Below, piece by piece: positions 45,194 through 57,234 of a stretch of 64,000 nucleotides of DNA (positions are counted from its first letter, which is position 1; each line of letters opens with the position of its first letter). Position numbers and translations under genes: made by a program. The notes beneath the pieces were generated by a model, which did no database searches, had not been told where the DNA came from, and saw only the letters and a list, made by a program, of their open reading frames with translations. Source of the stretch: Madurella fahalii (Eukaryota > Ascomycota > Sordariomycetes > Sordariales); NCBI GenBank assembly GCA_029876055.1, contig CM056877.1:3410001-3474000 (forward strand), written 5' to 3'.

Positions 45194-47875
45194 TTCCTCT
45201 TTCGGTTGGGGAATGCACAAGTATTTAAAAGGGAAAGCTAAGATGGGAGTTTTGGAGAAGGTCGAGTGCATCTGCGGGTGCGAGTCTTATGGCACTTGGA
45301 CCATCTCAGCTCTCCTAATGTCCGGGGATCGTTGGGAATGAATTCACTTCAGGAAGGTCGGAAACAGACGTTCCTATATTAGAAGACGGTACAGTGACGA
45401 TCCGATCAGCCACGTATGCAAGCTAGGAGAAGAGGGTCCGGGACAAGTCAGGAAGACCAGAATTCGGGATGGTTTACAAGCCTTCCCCCGCCCGCGGACA
45501 AAGAAAGTTGAACGCCATATTTCATTGCCAGCCGGCGTTATGCATGCCTAGACGCTGGGACCAAAGCTGATGGTCACTTGGCTGTCAACGGAGAAGGGTG
45601 ATCTCAGCGGTCCCAGAATGAGACACATCGGTTGGACATCGAGTTGCCCACGGGGCCAGGGTTTCTGCATACTGGCTTTTGCGGCGGTGTCTAGCGCGAT
45701 CTTTCATATGTTTACTCTCCCTTTGTGAATCATACGCTATCGTTCTCAGCTCCACACCGCGTTTTCCCCTCTTTGTTTCTCTATTGTTTATTGCTGGCTT
45801 TCCATCTGAAGTTGGCCACGGCTGGGACAGGGGTCTGCATGAGGCCCAACCAATGCTGGGCTGGCAAACACCCCCTTGCTTGACCACAGCATGCATGAAG
45901 CACAGTACAGAAGCTTGGTTTGCAGATCTGTCTCCCAGGCTGCATGCCGCATGGTTGCGTTACACCAACAAATCAGCGCAGGGGTGGGGGGCTGTGGATC
46001 TGGCGCCCACAACCTCCCATCACACTGGTCTTTTCACGGCCTCACCGACGCTCCGCCCGGTGACGAACCCTGCGCCGCAGCTCTGCTCTATAATTTAACC
46101 TTCCCATCCCGACTTGCTGTTCTTCCGCCATCATCCCATCTAAGTCAGGGTAGGCCCCCTCTTGAACGAGTACACACCTCGTGTCCCAGCTGTCCGTTAT
46201 ATCGGTGTAAAATTTCGCAGTGAGGAAGGTGGTGGATGGAAAAGAAGAGTCGTGAGGGTGCGGCAAGTATCTGCTGGCCCGCACCAGGCACACAACGGTC
46301 ACAAGATGACAACGCATATTACCAAGTAAAACACCTCGCGACAAAGGCGGACAATGTGGCTGCTGGAATGTGGCCGAATTATGCAGGTCTTCGGCGGGAA
46401 AGATTCGCGGATCTGGTGACAGGCGACCCATCATGGGAGGAAGTCCTCTTCCTCCTGAGACATGCCCTCCTTGTTCCGGCCTGGGGCCCCATACGTGTAC
46501 ACAGCATGTCGGCCGGATTCACCCAGACAGAGAGTACGGCTAAGGGAGGCTGCAATCTGAGCCGTTGAGATTCCCGGAGGACTCAAGACGGCTGTACTAC
46601 GTATGGCTTGCCTTTGTGAGATGGCGCGGTAGCAAAGGAATGTGCCGGGGGCGTGACCATGCTCTCGTGTTGCTCCAATCGGGCAGGATCCATGACTCGG
46701 GGCTCCCTTGCATCCCCGGATGTGACCCATGCCGAGATCGTTCGCACTATGTCAGCTACACGAACTAACATCGCCCCATCCAGACCTGGCGATCGAGTGG
46801 CCGATTAGTTGCATGAGCAAGGGTGCTGCTCTGAGAGTGTTACTGATAGGTTGGTCATATACTGTGCAGTACTGTTCATGTGCCACATTGTCTGGCAGTG
46901 CACAGTCGCTTGAATTATGCCGCCGTCAAACACCAACACCAGCAGTTGACAACCATCTCAGTTTTTTGGCCCTCTATTCGGCTTTAAAAGAACAGACAAA
47001 TAATAACACTGAGCGCCCCTGACTCTCCGACCGAGCGGTTACCGTACCCTGTATCTCCTGTGTAGGAGGGTCCATCGGAAACCGGTTGATGATGGAGACG
47101 CATTAGCCTCGTCCATTCTTCCCCATTATCGTTGAGGGGCAGGGAATTTGTCCCTGTGTTGTTCTCATCCGCAGCCTCGACGCCCGCGATTTCCACTTTG
47201 GGGCAAGTGATCGTCGGCCCAAAGTTGGCCATCTGCGTCACCCGTCAGAAACGGGTCTCACGAGGCCCAAGATTCGCTGGTTGCACCATGCGATGCGGTG
47301 AATGGCCTGGCGTAGGCTCATTCACACTAGTGTACAGTACTAGGTAGGGCTCGTCACACCTGAAGTGGGGTTGTTTATGTACTGTACTGTAGTAAATCAA
47401 CAGGGCAGTGACCCGAGCCTCCGGTTCCCTGCTCGGGGGTTTGGCTCCGCACCGCACACTTGTCAAACCGGCCCCGGTTTGGGCACGACCCACACCAGGC
47501 CATGGCGTGTTCTGCAGCCTGGCTTAAGAACTATGGAGACGTTATCGGTGCTGGTGGGAAGGAATCGGGCAATTCCTATCGCTTAGCTTTGCAATACACT
47601 CGGCAATCGGGGTTTGACCTCGATGAAAAAGCAACTACATTAGATGGAGCCGAGCCAGAGGTTTCCTTTTCTTTGCTGTGGCTCTCTTCGCTGGCCCTCC
47701 GTCGCTCCTCCCCTTCATTGCCTCTCGCCATCCCTTGCGTTGTGTTTCCCGTTATCTCCACTTTTTGCCTGGCTGAGATTTTATGTGAAGAGAATGGTGC
47801 TTTTCAGTGGCGGAGATCCACAGGCCGTCTCTGCCTCAAGATCCCCGACGTAGAGACCGCAAGACCCTGCCGACC

Positions 47876-47905
47876 ACCCCGCAAACCCCGCAAACCCCGC
47901 AAACC
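47876..47905. repeat. CCCCGCAAA nonamer repeat
   Basis: Three tandem copies of CCCCGCAAA. Confidence 0.85.
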
Positions 47906-47964
47906 GCCCTACTAGGAACGTACTAGTACAGAACCCTTCCGTCGACTAACCAGTCCAACCACAA

Positions 47965-47983
47965 CCCCCCCCCCCCCCCCCCC
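47965..47983. repeat. C19 homopolymer
   Basis: Nineteen C residues in a row, rare in length, in an otherwise C-rich neighbourhood. Length calls at such runs are unreliable. Confidence 0.95.
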
Positions 47984-49019
47984 AACTCCCCCGATCCCCC
48001 CTCGCGAATGCGTTAAATCTTAGCCTCGCTGTAGACACTTCTTCAACCACCTACCGTCGTAGCCAAACTTGAAGTGTCACCCTCCGTATCAACACAAGGC
48101 ATTGCGTTAAAAAGATGGTTCTTTCTCCGTACTGATTCACTCGGTTTACCACACACATGGACTGGTTGCCACTCTGCCAATCGATTGCAAGAGTGAACGC
48201 GGCGAGAGAAACCGGGACACCGGCAAACCTGCGACTCTAGACTAGTCCCAATGAGTGGTTTATCCTTCACAGTTTTATTGTTTCTCTTATTCACAGCATC
48301 TCTCGTCTGTCCTTCGCACCTCTCTACAAAACCAACCCGTCACGAGCTATTGATATAATGACGTAATAAGTCCAAGCCTGGGGGGAGCTGCGGTGTGAGG
48401 ATAGGGAAATTGGTGAACAGGTAAAGTCGGAATGGTAGGAAGGCACCGTTGTAATTGTTGTTGTTGCCTTGTCTCTGGAGTAGAACCCCTCGTTGACGAT
48501 GGGCGAAGAAGCAGGGTTCTAGATTTGTTTGACGTCTCAGGGGTAGTAAACAAATAAAGTCGCTTGTCCAATTTTCTCCGGTGGATGGTACTTCCTCCTC
48601 CTCCCCCATAACTGGTTAGGTTTCACCATCCCTACCCACAAGCTTAGAATGAGGCTCTTTCCATTAAACCCCTACTAAGATCATCGTGAGGAATCAACCC
48701 CGCGGTCGAGCAGCTGGTATGCTGGAGCGCCAGGTCGAGAAACAGAGGGGTGCGCACCAGGATCTGATTGGCCGACGGAGGGGGTCAGGCGGGGGTGCAG
48801 CCAGCCAATTAGTAGGAGTTGTAAGAATCAGCCTTTGGAATCACTGCGAAGGAGATTGCTTTGTACTGTATGTCAATAAACACATCTGACAGAGTGGGAT
48901 CGTATTGGTCGACAGATCACAATCGGCATGCATCCTAAAGATAACAAGGTGGCAGTGACAAAAAGAAGCTTAGTCTTGTCAAGACACTCGCGATCCACCC
49001 TTTACCAGCAACTCTCAAG

Positions 49020-50732
49020 ATGCCGCAGTCACAACTGAGTCTTATCCGCGGCCAGAGAAAGTTTCAAGTTCTGCTTTATGTTGAAGCTTTCCTCTCCCTT
49101 TTTCGTCCCGCACGGGCACTCGGTGGCTTGTTCGACATCCGAGAAGCCACCATCGAGAGCATGCACAATGCCCTCTTCACACGCAGCACAACATGTCGAG
49201 ACGTCGTGTCGTCGTTCATTGCACGCATCGAACAGTTCAACCCAACCATCAACGCAGTCATCTCCCTGAACCCCAACGCCCTCTCGGTCGCAGACCACTT
49301 GGACGGCCGGATCGCGGCCGGCAATGTGACAGGCGCTCTCTTCTGCATCCCAGTTCTCCTAAAGGATAACTTTGACGCCGTCGGGATGAGCACCACGGGC
49401 GGATGCCGGGCGCTAGCCGGCAACAAGCCACTGGCTGACGCCCCAGCTGTGAAGGCTCTTGTGGATGCCGGGGCAGTCATCCTCGGCAAGACCAATCTAC
49501 ACGAAATGGCTCTGGAGGGGCTGACCGTTTCATCGCTCGGCGGCCAGACCGTCAACCCGTACGATCTGACCCGGACGCCGGGGGGAAGCAGCGGAGGATC
49601 GGGCGCCGCAGCCGCGGCGAACTTGGCCGTGCTTGTTACCGGAACAGACACGGTCAACTCTCTCCGCAGTCCCGCTAGTGCGAATTCTCTGTTCAGCTTC
49701 CGTCCCACAAGAGGCTTAATATCTCGGGCCGGAGTCATTCCCGTCAGCTTCACACAAGATACCGTCGGCGCGGTGGCACGCAATCCGAAAGACCTCGCCA
49801 TCGCAATGACTGTCATGGCCAGCGTTGGCTACGATCCCCGAGACAATGTCACGGCATTGGTTCCACCTGGGGTCAGGCACAGAGACTACACTGAATCGTT
49901 GCATGGAGGCAGCCTTCAAGGATTGCGCTTCGGTCTGCTAAACGCCTTCTTCAACCACTCGGTCTCGGCCGAGACGACTCCCGTCAACGACATCATAGCG
50001 AGCATAGTGTCCAAACTCACGGACGCCGGAGCCGCCGTCGTAAGCATCACCGAGCCTATCTACGACACCCTCGCTATTGCAACCATGGACGTCCAAGCAT
50101 TCGAATTCCGGGAGCAGCTAGATACCTACCTAACAGGGCCAGGGCACACCGGAGACCATCACACGACGAGTTTTGACGCACTCTACAGCAGCGGCGAGTT
50201 CCTTGTCATCCCTGCGCAGCGCGGGTTCATTCAGAGGGCGTCACGCTTGTCAACCGGCGACGCAGCCTATGTCGGAACCCTGGACCGCATCCGCACTTTG
50301 ACACGGGCACTCGAGGCCACGTTTGCGAGAAACAACCTCGACGCCATCGTCTACCCGGAGCAGAAGAACCTCGTAGTCAAGCTCGGCGCGCCCTCGCAGA
50401 GCGGGCGAAACGGCATCTTGGCCGCCCTGACCGGACACCCCGTGGTCTGCGTACCCGCGGGCTTCTCGCCGCCTTCGGCCGACGCCCCCGTGGGTGTCCC
50501 GGTCGGCATGGAGATCCTGGGCCGGCCGTGGAGCGAAGGGCTGCTACTGAACATTGCGAGCCACATTAGCAGGCTTGCGCCCGTGAGGAAGATGCCCCCG
50601 TTTGCCAACAAGACCGTCGAGCCCAAGATCTACGAGACGGTGCCCGTCATCACGCCAAACGTGGCAAATATCCCCGCCGAATATCCCCTTGGCGTCTTCA
50701 AGGACGAAGATATCGTAATACGTGATCTATGA
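49020..50732 (+). CDS. amidase signature family hydrolase
   Basis: An intronless gene of 570 residues. The amidase signature triad is present: Lys115 in PVLLKDNFDA, the cis-Ser at 190 in GGSSGGSGAAAA, and the nucleophile Ser214 in TDTVNSLR. The 24-residue Ser-Ser spacing equals that of fatty acid amide hydrolase. The family cleaves linear amides; the substrate here cannot be told. The first 33 residues hold a short hydrophobic stretch (FQVLLYVEAFLSLF) ending in Ala-Arg-Ala, which could be a signal peptide, so secretion is possible. NVT, NHS and NKT sequons are present. It resembles the large fungal set of GatA-like amidases and not the mitochondrial GatA itself, because the C-terminus diverges. 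It converges on the small membrane-protein gene downstream. Confidence 0.88.
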   Translation: MPQSQLSLIRGQRKFQVLLYVEAFLSLFRPARALGGLFDIREATIESMHNALFTRSTTCRDVVSSFIARIEQFNPTINAVISLNPNALSVADHLDGRIAAGNVTGALFCIPVLLKDNFDAVGMSTTGGCRALAGNKPLADAPAVKALVDAGAVILGKTNLHEMALEGLTVSSLGGQTVNPYDLTRTPGGSSGGSGAAAAANLAVLVTGTDTVNSLRSPASANSLFSFRPTRGLISRAGVIPVSFTQDTVGAVARNPKDLAIAMTVMASVGYDPRDNVTALVPPGVRHRDYTESLHGGSLQGLRFGLLNAFFNHSVSAETTPVNDIIASIVSKLTDAGAAVVSITEPIYDTLAIATMDVQAFEFREQLDTYLTGPGHTGDHHTTSFDALYSSGEFLVIPAQRGFIQRASRLSTGDAAYVGTLDRIRTLTRALEATFARNNLDAIVYPEQKNLVVKLGAPSQSGRNGILAALTGHPVVCVPAGFSPPSADAPVGVPVGMEILGRPWSEGLLLNIASHISRLAPVRKMPPFANKTVEPKIYETVPVITPNVANIPAEYPLGVFKDEDIVIRDL

Positions 50733-51070
50733 ATCTAGTTACTTATGTGTTGATTAGCTTATGATTCTACGTCAATCTCCGGTCTAGGCAAACCTAAAAT
50801 TTCGCACTGATACCCGTGGTCAGAAGAACCCAGCCTTGTCGTATAGTTCTCGACTTATGACCAACAATTTCCAGTGAATAAGCAAGACGTAACCACCCAA
50901 CTTTCCGCCAAATCCCTGTCGTATCTAGGGACTCCCCTCCTCACGACTTTCCAGGAGCCGACGTCGCCGGCAGTTGCTTAGGCGAGACGCGCAGGTGCTG
51001 GCGTTGTGGGCAACATTTCAACATGATGGGCAGTGTTGACGTTATCTCGAAGTTCTTCGGGCGTCTCTTG
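50733..51070. other. intergenic between convergent genes
   Basis: 3' regions of the amidase (plus) and the small membrane protein (minus). Nothing else is seen. Confidence 0.65.
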
Positions 51071-51540
51071 CTATGTGCTGCTGCCGCGGCGGCGTTTCCA
51101 CCGGCTCTTGATGGAGCGGAAGAGGTCTTTGATCAGGATCTCGGCGAAGTAGAGGAGCGTGATGACCCTGAATGTCTTCCAAAGGGCCTTGAGCTTGGTC
51201 ACGCCACTTTTTTTACGAGCTTCGTCTACAAGTGCAATTAGTTAGCAGAGATATTTTGTTTGGCTTTTTGTTTGGGGGGAGAGAGAGGAGGGAGATGGGT
51301 GGAATTGCTTAGGAATTACTTGCCAATTGAACCATAGCGACGTAAATAATGCCTGTATATGGTGACCGTGATGACAAGGACGACGAAGCCTGCGACCACG
51401 ACACCGATTATCAGCAAGATTTTGCGCAGTTGCTGGTCGGAGTCGCTGGAGGAACCGCTACCGCCGCCACCACCTCCACCATGGAAGCGACCCTTCGGGC
51501 TGCGTAGTGTAATCGGGACGTGTCCGTCGATAGGAGCCAT
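51071..51540 (-). CDS. small single-pass membrane protein, GC-AG intron
   Basis: Two exons, 51540-51324 and 51225-51071, giving 123 residues. The donor is GCAAGT, not GT, and the acceptor is TTGTAG. The join in phase 1 gives YGSI-DEARKKSG and then a good basic, helical C-terminus (LKALWKTF, LLYFAEILIKDLF, ending RRRGSST). Reading through the donor gives a stop two codons later. There is a Gly-rich stretch at 21-30 and one membrane segment at about 41-62 (ILLIIGVVVAGFVVLVITVT) flanked by basic residues. The second exon may hold an amphipathic helix. I do not recognise the family. The model depends on the GC-AG intron, which fits both phase and consensus. Confidence 0.65.
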
Positions 51541-52202
51541 TGTATTGTTAAGAGCTGTGCAACCGAGATAGGGATCGCGAAATATCCTAGGCAGACGTCA
51601 CCCGCTGGTGCAGGAGGATGATTTTAAAAACGAGTTAACTGAGACTTCTGTACTAATACCCAGCTACTCTCATAACCTTGTGGCTATGCTAAAAGGGCCT
51701 GAGTAAGTGAGCCTTTGACCGACAACAAGGGATGAATGGCTAGTCATTGTGTAGGCAAACAGCCTTTGTGCTGCCTGGAAAAGGAACCGACGTCCTTGTC
51801 TGGGGGTGAGAGCTTTTGTACCCAAAACCTGCATCAATTCTTTGTGCCAGCAATGCCTGTTGCATGTTGCACCTCGTCGTGTTGCCTCAAGACATCTAAG
51901 ATGGCTAGGCCGCATGTACCGCGAGTAAGACTGTCGTCTCACACACGAGGAGCTGCCATCGTCACACCGAATTACGATGCCAAACGTATCTATTGTTGAT
52001 GCATCAAATTGGTTTGATTGTCTCAAACTACAGCTCGCACATATTTGGCATACCACAAAACAAACAATGTCCAGAAAAGTGTTACAATCTCCCTTCTCCA
52101 TGCCAGCTAAGCTTAATCGCCCCAATGCAGTCAATCGTACATCGATCCCTTTCCATTTTCGTCAAGCCCTCTCCTCACGAGGTACACAATAACAATAACG
52201 CT
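51541..52202. other. intergenic, malate synthase 3' side
   Basis: Upstream of the small membrane gene and downstream of malate synthase, both on the minus strand. A minus-strand open frame (51670-52134) has no domain-like sequence and I leave it out. Confidence 0.55.
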
Positions 52203-54012
52203 TTATAGCTTGGAAGCCGGCTCGGGGCTTCCAGCCGACGTAATCTCGTTATACAACAGCCTATCACGGTTAGTCCAGAATACTCCTTAGTATCCATGAA
52301 CGGGAACCCACGTGGTCAAGAAATCTGCATAGTCCTCGCCCGTGACCTGACCGGCAAAGTACTGCGCGGCAAGATGGAACTTGTTGCCCTTGGGTGCCTT
52401 GGACGCGAGCTCCTGGGCCTGCTCCTTGAGCAGCTTTAGCGCGTAACCCTTATCGACGCGCTTGCCCTCGGCCGTGGTCACGCCGTGGCGCACCCACTGC
52501 CACAGCTGGCTGCGCGAGACCTCGGCAGTGGCGGCGTCCTCCCTATAACTTAAGTCAGTAACGGGTCGTGGTTGTGAGAAACGGGCATGATAAGGAAACA
52601 AACATGAGGTAGTTGATGGGCACGCAGCCGACGCCCCGGATCCAGGCCTCCATGTAGCCGAGACCAATGTTCAGGTTCTTGCGGATACCCCCCTCGGTGA
52701 TCTTGCCAGGCACGTTCATGTTGAGCAGATCGTTCTGGCCAATGACGACGTCCTCGCGGCGAACAAACAGCTGGTTGGGGGTGGGCATGTGCTTGTTGAA
52801 CACCTCCGTGGCGATGGCCGCTAGCGCCGGGTGGGCGACCCAGGTGCCGTCGTGGCCGGCACGCACCTCGCGCAGCTTGTCAGCGCGCACGCCTTCCATG
52901 GCTTTCTCGTTAGCAGCCGGGTCGTCCTTGATGGGGATCTGCGCCGCCATGCCGCCCATCGCGTGGACACCGCGCTTGTGGCAGGTCTGGATGAGCAGCT
53001 TAACATAGGCGTCCATGAACGGAACCGTCATGGTCACGCAGCTGCGGTCGGGCAGCACAAAGTTGGAGTTTTGGCGGAACTTCTTGATGACGCTGAAGAT
53101 GTAGTCCCAGCGGCCGCAGTTAAGGCCGGAGCTGTGGTCGCGCAGCTCGTAGATGATCTCGTCCATCTCAAACGCGGCGAGGATGGTCTCAATCAAAACC
53201 GTGCCACGGATGGTGCCGCGCGGCATACCGATGTAGTCCTGAGCCAGGTTGAAGACATCGTTCCACAGACGCGCCTCGAGGTGTGACTCCATCTTGGGGA
53301 GGTAGAAGTAGGGGCCGAAACCACGCTTGACCGTCTCGAATGCATTGTGGAAGAAGTACAGACCAAAGTCGAAGAGGGAGCCGCTCACGGGCTCGCCATC
53401 TACCGTGACGTGCTTCTCTTCGAGGTGCCAGCCACGGGGCCGCACGATGAGGGTGGGTAGCTTCTTGTCGGTGCGGAGCTTGTACTCCTTCTGGCCGATC
53501 TTGAAGTCGACCTGGCGCCGGATGGCGTCGTAGAGGTTCACTTGGCCGTTGACCATGTTGTCCCATGTGGGGGCGCTCGAGTCTGGCGAGTCTGTTAGTT
53601 GGGCTTGTTCCGGTCCGACGGTGCCCGATTCCCGGGGGGATAACCACCCACCTTCAAAATCAGCCATGTACGTCCATACGTCCGCATTGAGCGCGTTAAC
53701 CACCATCTTGCGGTCAGTCGGGCCTGTGATCTCGACGCGGCGGTCGACCAAGCCCGGGGCGGGCGGAGCGCCCTTCCATGTTGGGTTCTCGCGGATGTGC
53801 TTGGTCTCGGGCAGAAAGTCGGGGATGGCGCCCTTATCGAGCTCGGCCTGGCGGATCTTGCGGCGCTCGAGGAGGGCCTTGCGGGTAGAGTTGAAGGAGC
53901 GCTGCAGCTGCGCGACGAAAGCCAGAGCCTGGGGAGTCAGGATCTTACGCTGCGACTCCTGGACGGGTCCGAGGACGTTGACGCCGTGGAGGATGGTCTC
54001 GTTGCTGGCCAT
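52203..54012 (-). CDS. acu-9: malate synthase, peroxisomal (glyoxylate cycle)
   Basis: Four exons, 54012-53652, 53582-52604, 52542-52312 and 52260-52203, giving 542 residues. It condenses glyoxylate with acetyl-CoA to malate in the glyoxylate cycle, needed for growth on acetate or fatty acids. Intron 1 (GTGGGT ... GCCAG) restores ADFEDSSAPTWDN. Intron 2 (GTTTGT ... TATAG) joins NYLM-EDAATAEVSR. Intron 3 (GTGGGT ... GATAG with a GACTAACC branch) replaces a false end (VPVHGY) with LLYNEITSAG and a final SKL, the type 1 peroxisome signal. The family signature at 249-270 (VLIETILAAFEMDEIIYELR) and GVHAMGGMAAQIP are intact. The protein length equals what I recall for the Neurospora enzyme. Fumarase lies 1.4 kb upstream on the same strand. 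Confidence 0.95.
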
Positions 54013-55444
54013 GGTGTCTTTGTTGTTCGGCGTGAAGTTTAGGGAGAAATAGCGGGACAGTCAGGCGCTGTCTTCCTTCTGCTGTCGTAGAATCTGTAAT
54101 TGAGGGTGAGCTTCAATGAACCCCGGCCAAATTGGGAAACGCGGTGTGAAGAATGGTATAGATGGTCAGATCGAATGCCGAGAAGAGCTGCGGGGAGCTT
54201 CAATTGGCGAACGAAATGTCGGGGATTTGGAAAGGGAGGGAAACAATGGGCGACGCAGCAGAGCTTAAGACGACGATGGGAAATAGCCAACCGCTCGAAA
54301 ACGAACGATCCTGACTCACCAGGACGATGGATCCCAATGGTTCCTCTCTTTTACTTGTCGGGGATTGGTAAAGGTGCAGAAGGGCCGCATGCGGCGAAAG
54401 ATGAAGCGACGCCGGGCAAGATATGACGAAAAAGATCAGGGCCTGGGCTGGCCCCCCTTCGGCAACATGGTTCACCGATTGTATAACATGTGGTTGGCGA
54501 ATGGCCCCTGCGATCCCTGCGAGCCCTGCGATCTCTCCCGTTTCGGTCGTTCGGGGCGAGAGAAACGGTTAACCATTGGATGCCATAGCCATTGACCAGT
54601 GGAGAGGAGCGTTGTTCTTTCCAGACGTCACATGTGACATACCACGTATTGGAGGCAGCAACGGGCCAGAGGAGTGAGGTCATCAGGGCGGGGCCCCGCC
54701 ATTGCCCAGACACTCCAGACCCCAATTGCCGTTTTACACACAAGAAAATACTCGCATCTCAGCTTGGGTTGACGGCGATATCGCGGTATATCTTCACCGT
54801 TTTTGGGTTCCTACCTGCAATTGAGACTTCACCGCCCAGTGACCTTTTTACGGTGACTCCAGCATCGACGGCTATCGTTTTCAGCATGCCATCCTAGCCG
54901 CTGTTATGGGGACTCCAAAACCGTCGGGGCTGCTGCGCGGGGCCGGGCCAAGAACTGGAGCTTGGGCCCCCATCGGCAAAGCTCCGGTCTGCCGCCGCAA
55001 AGCCGAGGTCATTCAAGCTAAAGCAGTCGAGTGGGTCTCTGCCGACCCCAGTTTACCGATACTTCCCGACGTATCCCGGCGATCTTGGTCAGTCGCAAAG
55101 GGCTGCGGGTTTTGCCGGTTGCAGATATTACGTGTGCCTCTCCTCGCTTACTATTCCTGGTCTGGCATCCGTTGATGCGGCACATCGGGACTGGTTCTTG
55201 GTGTCGGCTATGTCAATGGCAATGCAAAAACGGTACTGACGATGTGCTATCAATAAACCGTGTTATACAACAAAGCGTAGCACGCTGATGGCGGCCAGGA
55301 TGCCGCTGCTATTGGAGACCGTAAATCATTTCACCTACTCGCAATCCCTGGGAGTCTGGCTCCATGAAAGCCAAAAACGACTACACGGATCATCGACGGA
55401 TCATCACACCGCGCTTGATCTAGTTCTAGACGCAATAGCTGAAT
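54013..55444. other. malate synthase upstream region
   Basis: Promoter side of malate synthase and 3' side of fumarase, same strand. No gene is seen. I did not find a clear acetate-regulator (FacB-type) site by eye. Confidence 0.5.
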
Positions 55445-57234
55445 CTAGCCTTTGTACGGCTTGGGCCCGACCATGAGCTCAGGCCTCACCAGCGCGTCGA
55501 ACTCCTCCTCAGTCAGCGCCTTGAGCTCCATGGCACTCTCCTTGAGAGTCAGGCCCTTCTTGTGCGCATTCTTGGCAACCTTGCTGGCCATGTCATAGCC
55601 AATCTTGGGGTTGAGGCAGGTAACTAGCATGAGCCTGGCGGATTGGGGTCAGTCATCAGCAAAAAACACTGTAGAATGGGTCTGTAACGCTTGGCTTGCA
55701 GGGGCAACCACTTACGACTCCTTCATGATGCTTGCGATCTTGGCCTCGTTCGCTTGCAGGCCCACGACAAGGTTCTTCTCGAAGCTGCGCATGCCGTCTG
55801 CCAGCAGCCGGATGCTGTGGAGTAGGTTGCGAATCACGAGCGGCTTGTAGACGTTAAGCTCAAATTGTCCGTTCATGCCACCAATCGTGCACGCGACGTG
55901 GTTACCCATGACCTGAGCGCACACCATCGTGAGGGCCTCGCACTGCGTCGGGTTCACCTTGCCGGGCATGATGGAGCTACCGGGCTCGTTCTCGGGCAGC
56001 ACCAGCTCACCGAGACCGCACCGTGGCCCGCTGCCAAGGTACCTGATATCCTGAGCAATCTTGGTGAGCGACGTGGCGAGTGTGTTGAGGCTGCCGTGCG
56101 CCTGCACGATGGCGTCGTGGGCGGCTAGCGCCTCGAACTTGTTGGGCGCCGTCTTGAACTCGGTGCCCGTCATCTTGCTAACCTCCTCCGCGATGCCCTC
56201 GGCGAAGCCCTCGAAGGTGTTGATGCCCGTCCCAACGGCGGTACCGCCCTGGGCTAGGAGGCGCAGGTCGGGCAGAGCGCTCTCCACCCGCTTGATGCCA
56301 AAGTCGAGCTGCGCGACGTAACCGCTGAACTCTTGAGCGAGCGTGAGCGGTGTCGCGTCCTGGAGATGGGTGCGGCCAATCTTGATGATCTTTTTGGCCT
56401 CAAACTCGTCTACCTTGGCCTGAAGGGCTGCGCGTAGGCTGTGCAGCGCCGGGAGCAGCTCGCCCTCGATCTCGAGAACGGCGGCAATGTGCATGACGGT
56501 CGGGAATGTGTCGTTGGACGAGGCCGAGCGGTTGACGTGGTCATTGGGGTGCACCGGCTTCTTGCTGCCCATAGTGCCGCCGAGGATCTCAATGGCCCGG
56601 TTGCTGATGACCTCGTTGGCGTTCATGTTGGATTGTGTGCCGGAGCCCGTCTGCCAGACGACGAGGGGGAAGTGGTCCAGCAACTTAAGATCCGCAACCT
56701 CCTTCGCCGCCTGCTGGATGGCCTTGCCGATAGTAGGGTCTAGAAAGCCAGCCAAATCGTACCGTTAGCTTCGGCATGGCAGACACAGAGACAACTGCAC
56801 CGTGGAAAGGGCATCCTCAAAAAGGGGGGTGCATTACCCAGGCCATAGCGCATGTTCACCGTCGCCGCCGCGCCCTTCAGGATGCCAAACGCCTTAATGA
56901 TGGGCGGGGGCATCCGGTCTTGCGGCTGATTGATGCGGAAGTTTGAGAGCGAGCGCTCTGTCTGCGCTCCCCAGTATTTGTCGGCCGGCACCTGGATCTC
57001 GCCGAACGCATCACTCTCGGTTCTGGTGTTTGCCGCCATCCTCGTTGCACTGCCGTGGAAATGTCTCTGGTGCCGAATCGCTGGTGTTGTAGGTCGGTTC
57101 GCATATGACGCAATGGGGGCATTAGATGGATTGCTTGCGGCTTTCAGCCATGTGCTCAGCGGCCTGCTGACTGTCCTCGGCACACCTAGGCTGCCACGGG
57201 CTGCGGGCCCGGCAATGCGAACCGATCGAAGCAT
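55445..57234 (-). CDS. FUM1: fumarate hydratase class II, mitochondrial
   Basis: Three exons, 57234-56838, 56739-55716 and 55634-55445, giving 536 residues. It converts fumarate to malate in the TCA cycle. The first 65 residues are rich in Arg, Ser and Ala with almost no acidic residues, as in a mitochondrial presequence. Met66 (MAANTRTESDAFGEI) begins the conserved enzyme and could serve for a cytosolic form. Introns join MRYGL-DPTIGKA (GTAATG ... TCTAG) and MKES-LMLVTCLNP (GTAAGT ... GCCAG). Signature residues are WQTGSGTQSNMN, the GRTHLQDATP helix and GSSIMPGKVNP (386-396). The length is normal. An acceptor-like TTTTGTCAG about 10 bases before the ATG hints at an intron in the leader. Confidence 0.95.

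Larger units (their letters stand above)
45194..49019. other. long gene-free stretch
   Basis: About 3.8 kb without a gene I can support. Short frames on both strands lack domain-like sequence and do not join through good splice pairs. It includes three CCCCGCAAA units (about 47876-47905) and a C19 run. A lineage-specific or non-coding transcript could be hidden here. Confidence 0.45.

Noticed and set aside
45680..47915. Several 100-150 codon frames in the 45-49 kb gap
   Set aside because: None has a domain, consistent composition or splice partners; left as gene-free.
51670..52134. 154-codon minus-strand frame downstream of malate synthase
   Set aside because: Composition is not protein-like, and it lies in a 3' flank with no splice support.
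52287..52312. Malate synthase ending at VPVHGY
   Set aside because: It lacks a peroxisome signal. A well-formed intron at the same place gives the expected SKL end and a total of 542 residues.
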